Positions 19,518-28,975 of a stretch of 64,000 bases of DNA are shown piece after piece. A program made the position numbers and the translations under genes. Below the pieces are notes generated by a model. The model ran no database searches and had not been told where the DNA came from. It saw nothing but the letters and a program-made list of their open reading frames with translations. The stretch's first letter is position 1; every line of letters starts with the position of its first letter. Source of the stretch: an uncultured Alphaproteobacteria bacterium (lineage in GTDB: Bacteria > Pseudomonadota > Alphaproteobacteria > Rhodobacterales > Rhodobacteraceae); assembly GCA_902581005.1 (NCBI GenBank), contig CACHMT010000005.1, positions 1 through 64,000 of the forward strand. Reading direction: 5' to 3'.

Positions 19518-20269
19518 AGGGAAGCTTAACCATAGTAGGTTTAGGACCAGGAGCGCCAGAACTTATTACACCAGCAGTAACCGATGCATTAAAAGATTCA
19601 ACAGACATTGTGGGTTACTCTAAGTACATTGAAAGAGTGAAGGATGCTAGCGGCAAGTCATTTCACCCAAGCGATAATAGGGAGGAAATTGATAGAGCTG
19701 AACTTTCTATTAATCTTGCTTTGCAAGGAAAAAAGGTAGTTGTTGTTTCTTCGGGAGATCCTGGAGTTTTTGCAATGGCCTCGGCAATATTTGAAGTTGT
19801 AGATAAAAAAAACATTTCTATAGATGACTTATCAATTGTAGTTCTGCCAGGAATTACTGCTCTTTTAGCAGCATCCGCCAGATTGGGCGCTCCTATAGGA
19901 CATGATTTCTGTGTTATTAATTTGTCTGATAATCTTAAATCTTGGGATATTTTGAAATCAAGAGTTATCGCAGCCGCAAAGGCGGACTTTGTAATAGCAT
20001 TTTACAACCCAAGATCGAAATCTCGTAAAAATCAGCTTTCAGAAATTTATAATGTTTTAAGAAAAAATTGTAAAAGTGACCGGATTGTTATTTATGCAAA
20101 TTCAATTTCTACTGAATCTGAGGCTGTTTTTGAGACTACATTGTCAGAAGCTGATGCTTCTTCTGTGTCAATGAAGACTCTAGTAATTATTGGATCATCA
20201 CGCACTAAAAAGATTAGAAACACAGGTTATATATATACGCCACGTTATTCAGGGGTAGAAAAAAATTGA
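19514..20269 (+). CDS. cobJ: Precorrin-3B C17-methyltransferase
   Basis: VGLGPGAPELITPAV, VVVVSSGDPGVFAMA, VLPGITALLAASARLGAPIGHDFCVINLSDNL, FYNPRSKSR. Confidence 0.95.
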   Translation: MKGSLTIVGLGPGAPELITPAVTDALKDSTDIVGYSKYIERVKDASGKSFHPSDNREEIDRAELSINLALQGKKVVVVSSGDPGVFAMASAIFEVVDKKNISIDDLSIVVLPGITALLAASARLGAPIGHDFCVINLSDNLKSWDILKSRVIAAAKADFVIAFYNPRSKSRKNQLSEIYNVLRKNCKSDRIVIYANSISTESEAVFETTLSEADASSVSMKTLVIIGSSRTKKIRNTGYIYTPRYSGVEKN

Positions 20270-20979
20270 ACTACTTGATTTTCATCAGTAAAAAGCTTTC
20301 TTTTCGGCAACGTAGGTCTTTCAATCATTATGACCTCAACGCCAAGTTCCCTAGCTGCATGTATTTTCTCAACTACTGCATTGGAGCCAGAATTCTTTGT
20401 TATAAGTTTATTTATAGAAAACTCTTTCATAATTTCCAGCTCTTGCTCGAAAGTAAATGGGCCTTGATCAAAAATAAGCTTAAATCTATCGAGAAGCATC
20501 TTGTTTTCTGGTTCGTTAATCATTCTGATCAGATAAAATGGTTTGGGCTTCCTATTCAGAAAACGTATTTCCTTACTACCGATTGTTACAAAAACCCTGT
20601 CAGTTTCGTCTATAAGCTTTATAGCTTTATTCATATCACTCACCAGCTTCCATTTGTCGCCATTTTGTCTCTGCCACTTTGGACGTTCAAAACCCAAATA
20701 TTCAATTTTTGCGAGTTGCGCAGCGAGAAGAGAGTTTACTGTAATATTTTTAGAAAAAGGATGAGAGGCATCAAGGATATGGGTTATACCTTCATCTTTG
20801 ACAAACGCAGACATTCCCGTCGCTCCGCCAAAGCCACCGACCCGAATATTTTTTACCTCTTTATCAATGCTTTCAGTAAGACCTGCATAAGAAAGTATTG
20901 TAAAAAGTTTCTTTTCATGAAGTCTAAAATGCAGATTTTTTGCCTCGGCAGTGCCTCCTATTATAAGAATTTTTGTCAT
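20245..20979 (-). CDS. cobK: Precorrin-6A reductase
   Basis: ILIIGGTAEAKNL, GGFGGATGMSAFVKDEGITHILDASHPFSKNITVNS, ITKNSGSNAVVEKIHAARELGVEVIMIERP; opposite strand to the flanking cob genes. Confidence 0.95.
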   Translation of the reverse strand: MTKILIIGGTAEAKNLHFRLHEKKLFTILSYAGLTESIDKEVKNIRVGGFGGATGMSAFVKDEGITHILDASHPFSKNITVNSLLAAQLAKIEYLGFERPKWQRQNGDKWKLVSDMNKAIKLIDETDRVFVTIGSKEIRFLNRKPKPFYLIRMINEPENKMLLDRFKLIFDQGPFTFEQELEIMKEFSINKLITKNSGSNAVVEKIHAARELGVEVIMIERPTLPKRKLFTDENQVVQFFSTPE

Positions 20980-22180
20980 GACTAAAACCTGGCTTCATAT
21001 TATTGGTATAGGTGAGAATGGACTAAATGGCCTTGATAAATCAAGCACTGATTTATTGAAGAGGGCGAGCGTCGTTTTTGGTAGTGCTCGCCAATTGGCT
21101 CTTGCAGAGGTTAAATCAAAAGGTAAATCATGGCCTATACCATTTAGCATTGATGAAGTATTCAGTTATAAATATAAACTGGCTGTGGTACTGGCTTCAG
21201 GTGATCCTTTTTGGTTTGGTGTAGGACCTCTCCTTACTAAAAACTTAAAGAAAAATGAATGGCGCTCTTACCCTGTGCCATCTACTTTTTCTCTAGCTGC
21301 CAATAAAATAGGCTGGCCTATAAACGCTGTTGACTGCTTAGCCTTCCATGCAAAACCAGTAGAAACCCTTCCTGCAAAACTGTCAGAATCTGGGAAAGCA
21401 ATAGTTCTTCTCAGAGAGTTTAAGCAAATAAAGCAGATTCTTTCTGTACTAGAGAAACATGATGTTAATGTTAAAGAAAGTTTTATGCTGTCGAGACTTG
21501 GCTGCCCAGAGGAAAAAGTAGTAAAAATTACAGACTCAAAACTATCTGATTTTAAACAAGCATCTAAATCTTTAAAACCACTAGCATTGAGCATAACATA
21601 TAAAAAACCTCCATCAGATATCAGTTATTTTCAAGGGCAGGATGATGATGCTTTCAAAACTGATGGGAATATAACTAAAAAAGACATAAGAGCTCTGACC
21701 CTCTCAGAATTAAAATCTTTTGGAAGTGAAGTGTTGTGGGATATAGGAGCTGGTTCAGGCTCAATCTCAATTGAATGGTGTTTGGGGCATCCTAAAAACG
21801 TGGCCTTTGCCATTGAACGAAGAAGGGATCGTATTTCTTTGATCAAAGCTAATAGAAAAAAATTTGGCTTACAAGAAAGATTAACTGTAAAACATGGTAA
21901 TATTGAAACGATAGCCAAAGATTTACCAACGCCAAATGCTGTTTTTATAGGTGGGGGAGTAACTTCAGATTTAATTTACCAAGTGATTAAAGCCCTTGGT
22001 AAAAATAGCCGACTTGTAATAAATGCTGTCACTCTTGAATCCCAGGCTCTTTTGTTAAAAAAATACAAGCAGTTCGGCGGTAATTTGAAAAAAATTAATA
22101 TATCCAAGCCTAAGCCTATTGGGGGAAAAACAATTTGGTCAGCTCAATATAATATAATCCAATGGAGCTTTAAAACATGA
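20978..22180 (+). CDS. cobL: Precorrin-6Y C5,15-methyltransferase (decarboxylating), CbiE+CbiT fusion
   Basis: IIGIGENGLNGL, VVLASGDPFWFGVG, DIGAGSGSISIEWCLGHP, IGGGV; ATG 20978 preferred over track start 20951. Confidence 0.94.
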   Translation: MTKTWLHIIGIGENGLNGLDKSSTDLLKRASVVFGSARQLALAEVKSKGKSWPIPFSIDEVFSYKYKLAVVLASGDPFWFGVGPLLTKNLKKNEWRSYPVPSTFSLAANKIGWPINAVDCLAFHAKPVETLPAKLSESGKAIVLLREFKQIKQILSVLEKHDVNVKESFMLSRLGCPEEKVVKITDSKLSDFKQASKSLKPLALSITYKKPPSDISYFQGQDDDAFKTDGNITKKDIRALTLSELKSFGSEVLWDIGAGSGSISIEWCLGHPKNVAFAIERRRDRISLIKANRKKFGLQERLTVKHGNIETIAKDLPTPNAVFIGGGVTSDLIYQVIKALGKNSRLVINAVTLESQALLLKKYKQFGGNLKKINISKPKPIGGKTIWSAQYNIIQWSFKT

Positions 22181-22542
22181 TTGCAGGAATTGGCTTTAAA
22201 TCTACAGTTACTATTACTTCATTTAACGAGTTATTTGAAAGTTATATCAAAAGGTATAGTGCTTTTACAGTTGCTACCTCAAAGGAAAAAGCAATAAATG
22301 CAGTCTTTTTAAAATTTGTCAGTACAAACCGCCTAAAATTGATCCAGATTGAGGAAGACGATATTTACAATATTATCACACCTACTGTTTCCCATTTGAG
22401 TATGAAGTTTAAAAATGTTGGCAGTTTTTGTGAAGCTGCAGCACTTGCTGCAGGAGGTACCGCATCCAAAATTATTTGTGAGCGGAAAATCTCTTCTGAT
22501 AGGCTTGCTACCATCGCAATCGCAGAAATGGATGGAGATTAA
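22177..22542 (+). CDS. cobE: CobE / CbiG C-terminal-like cobalamin biosynthesis protein
   Basis: IAGIGFKSTVT, VGSFCEAAALAAGGTASKIICERKISSDRLATIAIAE; between cobL and cobM. Confidence 0.85.
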   Translation: MIAGIGFKSTVTITSFNELFESYIKRYSAFTVATSKEKAINAVFLKFVSTNRLKLIQIEEDDIYNIITPTVSHLSMKFKNVGSFCEAAALAAGGTASKIICERKISSDRLATIAIAEMDGD

Positions 22543-22543
22543 A

Positions 22544-23320
22544 TTGACAGTACACTTCATAGGCGCAGGTCCTGGTGATCCCGAACTCATAACGCTTAAA
22601 GGAAAAAGACTTTTGGAAAAATGCTCTATCTGTTTCTTTGCGGGATCGATCATTCCGAAAGAAATATTATCCCATTGCGACCCTTCAACAAAAAAAATAA
22701 ATACAGCACCCCTATCACTTTCTCAAATTATTAAAAAAATAGAAAAATTTCATAATGAGGGTCATGAAATTGCTCGGCTTCACTCTGGTGATCTATCTAT
22801 ATGGTCGGCAGTGAATGAACAAATACGTGAGTTAATAAAATTAGAAATCCCTTTTAGCATGACGCCAGGAGTAACTTCTTTTTCAGCTGCCGCTTCAAGT
22901 TTAAAACAGGAACTAACCAAGCCCCAAATAGCCCAATCTATAGTTCTCACTAGAACCGAAGGTAGGGCATCAAAGATGCCTGAAAATGAAACTTTAGAAA
23001 ATTTTGCTAAAAGTGGTGCTATTCTTGCGATACATCTATCAATTCATGATATTGCAAAAGTGGTCAAAAAAGTAAAGCCTTTCTATAACGGTTCTTGCCC
23101 AGTAAAAGTTGTGTGGAAAGCATCTTGGCCAGAGGAACAAATTATTCATTCAGATTTAAGTAATATAGAAAAAGCGATACCCGAATATATGGATAGAACA
23201 GCTTTGATACTTATTGGTCCGCATTTAGACACTGCTAATTTTACAGCAAGCAAATTGTATGATGAAACCTATGATAGGAGATTTAGAGAAATAGATGCCA
23301 CTGGAAGAAATCATAAATAG
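22544..23320 (+). CDS. cobM: Precorrin-4 C11-methyltransferase
   Basis: VHFIGAGPGDPELITLKGKRLLEKCSICFFAGSIIP, ARLHSGDLSIWSAVNEQ; probable TTG start at 22544 just after the cobE stop. Confidence 0.94.
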   Translation: MTVHFIGAGPGDPELITLKGKRLLEKCSICFFAGSIIPKEILSHCDPSTKKINTAPLSLSQIIKKIEKFHNEGHEIARLHSGDLSIWSAVNEQIRELIKLEIPFSMTPGVTSFSAAASSLKQELTKPQIAQSIVLTRTEGRASKMPENETLENFAKSGAILAIHLSIHDIAKVVKKVKPFYNGSCPVKVVWKASWPEEQIIHSDLSNIEKAIPEYMDRTALILIGPHLDTANFTASKLYDETYDRRFREIDATGRNHK

Positions 23321-24620
23321 GCAAGGTATAATTATTTCGGCTCCGGCGTCGGGAGCTGGAAAAACGACTGTAACTCTGGGGCTTATTAACGCTTTTGCCC
23401 GTAAAGGATCTGTACAACCTTTCAAGAGTGGTCCTGACTATATAGATTCAAAATTTCAAAGTGTTGCGGCAGATCGTCCTTCATATAACTTAGATACATG
23501 GGCAATGTCATCTAGCGATATCCTTAATATGATCGGCATGGTGGGCCCTTCGGATATCTGTATTGCTGAAGGGTCAATGGGATTATTTGATGGAGTAATA
23601 AGCAAGGGTGCAGGTGGAAATGGTTCCACCGCAGATCTAGCAAGTATAACGAATTGGCCAGTAATTTTAGTAGTCGACTGCGCAAAGCAGGCTCAATCTG
23701 TAGCTGCTTTGATTGCCGGTTTCAACTCATTTAGACATGACATAACAATCGGTGGAATAATTCTAAATAATATATCAAGCAAAAGGCACGAAGCTTTAGT
23801 AGTCAGTGAAGTTTCAAAAACAAAAGTTCCAATCCTAGGTGTTATCCCAAGATCTAACGAACTAACTATCCCAGAAAGGCACTTAGGTCTAGTCCAAGCA
23901 GAAGATTTATCTGACTTGGAGCAACTAATTTTTAAGCTTGGAACACTCATTGAAGAAAATTGTGACCTAGAAGCAATAGCTTGTACTGCAAGAAATAGCT
24001 TTCCTCCAATATCAACGTTACAAAAAATTACTCCTCCCGCGCAGAGAATAGCTATTGCGAGAGATAATGCATTTACCTTTACTTATTCCCATTTGATAGA
24101 GGGATGGAAGAAGCAAGGTGCTGAGATCTCCTTTTTCTCTCCGCTAAACGACGAGCCCCCTTCAAATAGCGATGACATGGTCTGGTTGCCAGGAGGATAC
24201 CCTGAACTTTACCTCGGTCGCTTATCTGAATGTAAAAATTTTAAGAATGGACTTATTGATTTTAGTAAGAAAAGACCAGTGCACGGGGAGTGTGGTGGCT
24301 ATATGGTTTTGGGAAGAAAAATTATTGGAAAAAGTGGTCAGGCATATGACATGATTGGTATGTTTGATTTGGTCACTTCTTTTGAAAAACGCAAGCTCAA
24401 TCTAGGATATCGAAAAGCCAAGGCAATGGAGCCTTTTTTTGGAATCAAAAAGGGTTCCACTGTTCTTGGACATGAGTTTCACTATACGACAGTTGTCGAA
24501 ATAAATGATGCTCCTATTGTCTTTGTAGAAGATGCTTACAAAAATGAGTTAGGTCAGTTAGGCTCCAAAAACTCTAATGCTACCGGAACATTTTTTCATC
24601 TCATTGGGAGTGAACAATGA
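23295..24620 (+). CDS. cobB: Cobyrinic acid a,c-diamide synthase
   Basis: ISAPASGAGKTTVTLGLI, FKSGPDYIDSKF, EGSMGLFDGV, HGECGGYMVLGRKI, LGHEFHYT. Confidence 0.95.
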   Translation: MPLEEIINRQGIIISAPASGAGKTTVTLGLINAFARKGSVQPFKSGPDYIDSKFQSVAADRPSYNLDTWAMSSSDILNMIGMVGPSDICIAEGSMGLFDGVISKGAGGNGSTADLASITNWPVILVVDCAKQAQSVAALIAGFNSFRHDITIGGIILNNISSKRHEALVVSEVSKTKVPILGVIPRSNELTIPERHLGLVQAEDLSDLEQLIFKLGTLIEENCDLEAIACTARNSFPPISTLQKITPPAQRIAIARDNAFTFTYSHLIEGWKKQGAEISFFSPLNDEPPSNSDDMVWLPGGYPELYLGRLSECKNFKNGLIDFSKKRPVHGECGGYMVLGRKIIGKSGQAYDMIGMFDLVTSFEKRKLNLGYRKAKAMEPFFGIKKGSTVLGHEFHYTTVVEINDAPIVFVEDAYKNELGQLGSKNSNATGTFFHLIGSEQ

Positions 24621-25324
24621 CTATAAGCTTTGTCAGTTCTGGTCCTGGCAATCCAGACCTGCTTACTGTACAGGCGGTAAAAAGAATTAGTGATGCGGAT
24701 ATTATTTTCTATGATGATTTATCCGCAGGTGAAATACTGAACCTTGCAAAAAAAAGCGCCACACTTTTGAGTGTGGGGAAAAGAGCAGGGCTTGCATCTC
24801 CAAAGCAAAATCAAGTATCTAGATTACTCGTAGAATATGGTAGAACAGGAAAAAAAATTGTTCGGCTGAAGTCGGGTGATAGTAGTATTTTTTCAAGATT
24901 AGAGGAAGAGATTACAGCATTAAATGAGAATGGGTTAGAGTTTGAAATAATCCCAGGAGTATCTTCAGCAATGGCTGCGGCTGCGGCTGCAAAAATCCCA
25001 TTAACCCGAAGAGTTATGTCGAGACGTGTACAGTTTATCACTGGACATGATTTCAATGGTGAACTTCCCGATGACTTAAATATTGCATCTTTAATTGATC
25101 CAAATTGTACAACCGTAATCTTCATGGGAAAAAAAACTTTCCCTAATCTCGCTCAGATTCTTTTAGAAAATGGTCTTGATATCAAAACAAAAGTTCTCGT
25201 GGCGGAAGACATTTCAAGAAAAGAGGAAAATATTAAAAAGGGTACGGTTGAGGAGATATTAATCTATCTAAAGGATATTAAAAGCAATCATCCTGCAGTT
25301 ATAATTTTTGGACCGTTACTTTGA
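24617..25324 (+). CDS. cobA: Uroporphyrinogen-III C-methyltransferase
   Basis: VSSGPGNPDLLTVQAVKRISDADIIFYDDL, VRLKSGDSSIFSRLEEE, IPGVSSAMAAAAAAKIPLTRR. Confidence 0.94.
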   Translation: MTISFVSSGPGNPDLLTVQAVKRISDADIIFYDDLSAGEILNLAKKSATLLSVGKRAGLASPKQNQVSRLLVEYGRTGKKIVRLKSGDSSIFSRLEEEITALNENGLEFEIIPGVSSAMAAAAAAKIPLTRRVMSRRVQFITGHDFNGELPDDLNIASLIDPNCTTVIFMGKKTFPNLAQILLENGLDIKTKVLVAEDISRKEENIKKGTVEEILIYLKDIKSNHPAVIIFGPLL

Positions 25325-26100
25325 GTATTAACTTATATCTAATAGGAATAGGTTTCGGAGATGCAAAGCATGTAACAGAAGAAGCAGCTAAGACAATCAA
25401 GAGTTGTAATTTGATACTAATCGGAAAGAAAAAAGACGAAAAATCCGAGATTGCTGACCTTAAAAAGAATATTTGTAAATCTTTCATAAAAATAAATAGT
25501 GTGAAGTTTAAGGAATTTTATATACCGGAGCGACAATTGCCCAATGAAAAATATATCAATTCAGTTATAGACTGGCATGATGATATCGCGAAAACATGGG
25601 TCGACATAATTAAGAAATATACTTCCAGTACTGCAAGAAGAAACATAAACGTAGGAATTCCCATATGGGGGGACCCTTCACTGTACGATAGTAGCCAGAG
25701 AATTGCTTCACGATTTAAAAGCACTTTACACCATACTTCCATCAAACTGATTCCTGGACTCTCTTCAATACAGTTGCTTGTTTCTGCGTTTGGAATCCCC
25801 TTTAACGAAATCGGGCAATCGGTCTTGATTACTACAGGTCGGCTTCTAAAGGAAAGAGGATGGCCAGATGGAACGGAAACAATTTATGTTGTTTTAGATG
25901 GAGAGTGCTCATTCACATTTTTAAAAGACAATAATATCTATATATGGTGGGCTGCATATCTCGGAATGAAAGAGCAAACTCTTATTAAAGGCAAGGTTCC
26001 AAAAATTGGAAAAGAAATTATTAAAACAAGAAATACGTTGCGTTCTGATAAAGGATGGATTTTAGATGTCTATAAACTACAACGACTAATAAGGAACTGA
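25321..26100 (+). CDS. cobF: Precorrin-6A synthase (deacetylating)
   Basis: LYLIGIGFGDAKHVTEEAAKTI, NVGIPIWGDPSLYDSSQRI, IPGLSSIQLLVSAFGIPFNEIG. Confidence 0.93.
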   Translation: MSINLYLIGIGFGDAKHVTEEAAKTIKSCNLILIGKKKDEKSEIADLKKNICKSFIKINSVKFKEFYIPERQLPNEKYINSVIDWHDDIAKTWVDIIKKYTSSTARRNINVGIPIWGDPSLYDSSQRIASRFKSTLHHTSIKLIPGLSSIQLLVSAFGIPFNEIGQSVLITTGRLLKERGWPDGTETIYVVLDGECSFTFLKDNNIYIWWAAYLGMKEQTLIKGKVPKIGKEIIKTRNTLRSDKGWILDVYKLQRLIRN

Positions 26101-26105
26101 GATTT

Positions 26106-26624
26106 ATGCCTGAAACATATCTGATACTTGGAGGAAGCAACTCCGGAAAATCTAGGTTTGCAGAACAATCAGCGCTAAGCTTACAAAAAAACACCTATGG
26201 TAAATTGTATTACATAGCTACCGGCCTTGCATATGACTCTGAAATGCAAGAGAAAATTAGTGAACATAAGAGGAGAAGAAACCAAAAATTTGAAACCATA
26301 GATTCTCCTGACCTGAGTGCAGATATACTCAAAAGCTCGAAACCGCAGGACATAATTTTGATTGATTGTATATCAATGTCGGTATCGAACATTTTAACAC
26401 TAAGTCAGTTTAGAGATCGCCGCATTGATGACATTAGAGATGATCTAAAAAAGTGTAAATCTACATTGATTATAGTCGGACAGGAAACCAGCCTTGGCAT
26501 CTTACCAGCTAACGAACTATCGAGGAAATTTCTAAAAGTATCAGGAAAATTGAATCAAGATATAGGTCGTTTTGCAAAAAGCGTAACTTTAGTCGTCGCA
26601 GGACATTCTATAAAAATTAAATGA
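26106..26624 (+). CDS. cobP: Adenosylcobinamide kinase / adenosylcobinamide-phosphate guanylyltransferase
   Basis: LILGGSNSGKSRFAEQSAL, YIATGLAYDSEMQEKISEHKRRR, ILPANELSRKF. Confidence 0.93.
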   Translation: MPETYLILGGSNSGKSRFAEQSALSLQKNTYGKLYYIATGLAYDSEMQEKISEHKRRRNQKFETIDSPDLSADILKSSKPQDIILIDCISMSVSNILTLSQFRDRRIDDIRDDLKKCKSTLIIVGQETSLGILPANELSRKFLKVSGKLNQDIGRFAKSVTLVVAGHSIKIK

Positions 26625-26665
26625 ATGCAATAGCTTTTCGTAATATCTACCTGCTTTTAATCGGT

Positions 26666-27220
26666 TCAGTTAACTTTCCACTTTATAGAACAACCCATTG
26701 AGGCAATTTGGTCACTTGGTCCCTTTCCAGTTTGAGCCACACCTTTCATTGCTTCGAAGAGATCTCTTTTTAAATCAACTGGACCGGCCTCTTTCCTGGA
26801 TGCGTCTAATCTTCCTCTGTACTGTAGTTCGTGATCCTTGTTAAATCCAAAAAAATCCGGAGTACATACAGCATCGTATAGCTTAGCCACTTCTTGGGTC
26901 TCATCATACATATATGGAAAAGTAAAATTATGATTTGCAGCCAGCTTTTTCATGTTATCGAAGGAATCCTCTGGGTAACTAATTACATCATTTGAACTAA
27001 TGGCCGCTATACCAACCCCAAGCTTTTTTAAATCACTGGCGTCTCGAACAATTCGATCCAAAATGGCCAGCACATAAGGACAATGATTGCATATAAACAT
27101 AATCAATAAACCATTAGCCCCGCTAACTTCTTCCAGAGTATATTTTTTCCCATCAACAGATGGCAAGTTAAACTCTTTTGCTCGCCAACCAAAATCACAA
27201 ACTGGAGGAATTTCTGCCAT
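26666..27220 (-). CDS. Thioredoxin-like / AhpC-TSA family protein
   Basis: FNLPSVDGKKYTLEEVSG, FICNHCPYVLAILDRIV, CTPDFFGFNKDHELQYRGRLDASRK. Confidence 0.9.
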   Translation of the reverse strand: MAEIPPVCDFGWRAKEFNLPSVDGKKYTLEEVSGANGLLIMFICNHCPYVLAILDRIVRDASDLKKLGVGIAAISSNDVISYPEDSFDNMKKLAANHNFTFPYMYDETQEVAKLYDAVCTPDFFGFNKDHELQYRGRLDASRKEAGPVDLKRDLFEAMKGVAQTGKGPSDQIASMGCSIKWKVN

Positions 27221-27225
27221 TTTTT

Positions 27226-27936
27226 TTATCCTTCTATTTTTAGGGCGCTTTCAGCAGCTTCCCTTATTCTCTTTATATTTTGTCCATATACAATTGGGTT
27301 ATTGACGCTACCATTTGAAAAAACAGCCGATCCAGCTACCAAAATATCAGCTCCTGCTGAAACTACACTAGGCGCAGTATCGGCAGTTATGCCCCCATCA
27401 ACCTCGATTAAAAAATCCTTATGTTTCTTTAGATTAGATAATCTTTCAATTTTTCTTAGTTGAGACGTAATAAACTTCTGGCCTCCAAAACCTGGGTTAA
27501 CCGTCATCACACAAATTAAGTCTACCAAATCTACTAACTGGTCAGCCACTTCGTATGAGGTGCCTGGGTTTAAAGCTAATCCCGCCTTTACACCAAGACT
27601 ATTTATTGCCTGCAGAGACCTATGAATATGTTGCCCTGCTTCGAAATGAATTGTTATCATATCCGCACCCGCTTCAGCAAAAGCTTCAAGATATTGATCT
27701 ACTGGAGAAATCATCAGATGGACATCCATAAACGTTTTTATATGGGGTCTAATTGCCTTGCAGGTTTCTGGTCCAAAAGTTATGTTCGGCACAAAATGAC
27801 CATCCATAACATCAATGTGGATCCAATCGCAGCCCTGCTCTTCCACAGCTTCAATTTCTTTGCCAAAATTTGCAAAATCAGCAGACAGTATGGATGGTGC
27901 AATTTTTATTGACTCTCTGGACAATAGTGGTTCCAT
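27226..27936 (-). CDS. rpe: Ribulose-phosphate 3-epimerase
   Basis: IAPSILSADFANFGKEI, WIHIDVMDGHFVPNITFG, VMTVNPGFGGQKFI, EVDGGI. Confidence 0.96.
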   Translation of the reverse strand: MEPLLSRESIKIAPSILSADFANFGKEIEAVEEQGCDWIHIDVMDGHFVPNITFGPETCKAIRPHIKTFMDVHLMISPVDQYLEAFAEAGADMITIHFEAGQHIHRSLQAINSLGVKAGLALNPGTSYEVADQLVDLVDLICVMTVNPGFGGQKFITSQLRKIERLSNLKKHKDFLIEVDGGITADTAPSVVSAGADILVAGSAVFSNGSVNNPIVYGQNIKRIREAAESALKIEG

Positions 27937-27973
27937 TTATAATAAAAACATATTTTGATTTCTATGGGAGATA

Positions 27974-28972
27974 ATGCAAATGTCAACTCAAAATGTAAAG
28001 GCAGCAATAATAGATGAAAATGGTGGAAGTGAGAAATTTAAGATAATTATACAAGAGGTTGGCTCTCCAGGAAGTGATGAAATTCTTATTAAACATAAGG
28101 CTATAGGTCTAAATTTTATTGACGTGTATCACAGAACACGACTCTCAGATAACTATGCAGTCGCACTACCTGCAGTGCTTGGCATGGAGGCTTCGGGAAT
28201 AGTTGAAGAAGTGGGAGATGGTGTCACTCACTTAGTTTCTGGCGATCGCGTTGCATATGCTGCTACACCGCCAGGCGCCTATTGTGAGGCCAGGGTTATG
28301 CCCGCTAAACAAGTTTGTAAGCTTCCTGATGAAATATCATTTGAGGAAGGTGCTGCGATGATGCTTAAGGGGTTAACTGTAAAATATCTTTTTCATGATA
28401 CAACAGAATTGGAAAGTGGAGACCAAATTTTATTCCATGCAGCTGCAGGCGGTGTCGGATTGATTGCCTGTCAGTGGGCTAGAAGTGAAGGTTTAGAATT
28501 GATAGGCACTGCCGGTTCTGATGAAAAGTGTAAGTTGGCAAAAAAATTTGGGGCATCTCAAACTATAAACTATTCTACGCAAAAATTTTCAAAAGAAGTT
28601 ATGAAACTAACTAATGGTATTGGAGTTCCAGTTGTAATGGATTCTGTTGGTAAAACTACCTTTGATGATTCTTTAAATTGTTTAAAAGACTTTGGGATAT
28701 TTATCTCGTTTGGGAATGCGTCAGGGAATATTGATCCTATTGATATAGGTATCTTAGCAAAAAAATCACTTAAAATAACTAGAACTGGTCTCTTTACACA
28801 TATAGGTGACTTTACCCGCTGCCAAGAGATGGCAAAGGTTCTTTTCGGAAAAGTAGTTTCTGGTGATGTTAAAATACAAATAGACCAAACCTTCTCATTG
28901 AACGATATTGCTTTGGCTCACGACTCTTTAGAAGCACGAAAAACAACAGGTTCAACGGTTATAACGATATAA
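27974..28972 (+). CDS. NADPH:quinone oxidoreductase (MDR family)
   Basis: GLNFIDVYHRTRL, VLGMEASGIVEEVGDGV, LFHAAAGGVGLIACQWA. Confidence 0.92.
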   Translation: MQMSTQNVKAAIIDENGGSEKFKIIIQEVGSPGSDEILIKHKAIGLNFIDVYHRTRLSDNYAVALPAVLGMEASGIVEEVGDGVTHLVSGDRVAYAATPPGAYCEARVMPAKQVCKLPDEISFEEGAAMMLKGLTVKYLFHDTTELESGDQILFHAAAGGVGLIACQWARSEGLELIGTAGSDEKCKLAKKFGASQTINYSTQKFSKEVMKLTNGIGVPVVMDSVGKTTFDDSLNCLKDFGIFISFGNASGNIDPIDIGILAKKSLKITRTGLFTHIGDFTRCQEMAKVLFGKVVSGDVKIQIDQTFSLNDIALAHDSLEARKTTGSTVITI

Positions 28973-28975
28973 ACT

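Noticed and set aside
24971-24993. GCTGCGGCTGCGGCTGC short repeat
   Set aside because: Alanine-rich coding stretch of cobA (AMAAAAAAKIPLTRR), typical of SUMT enzymes.
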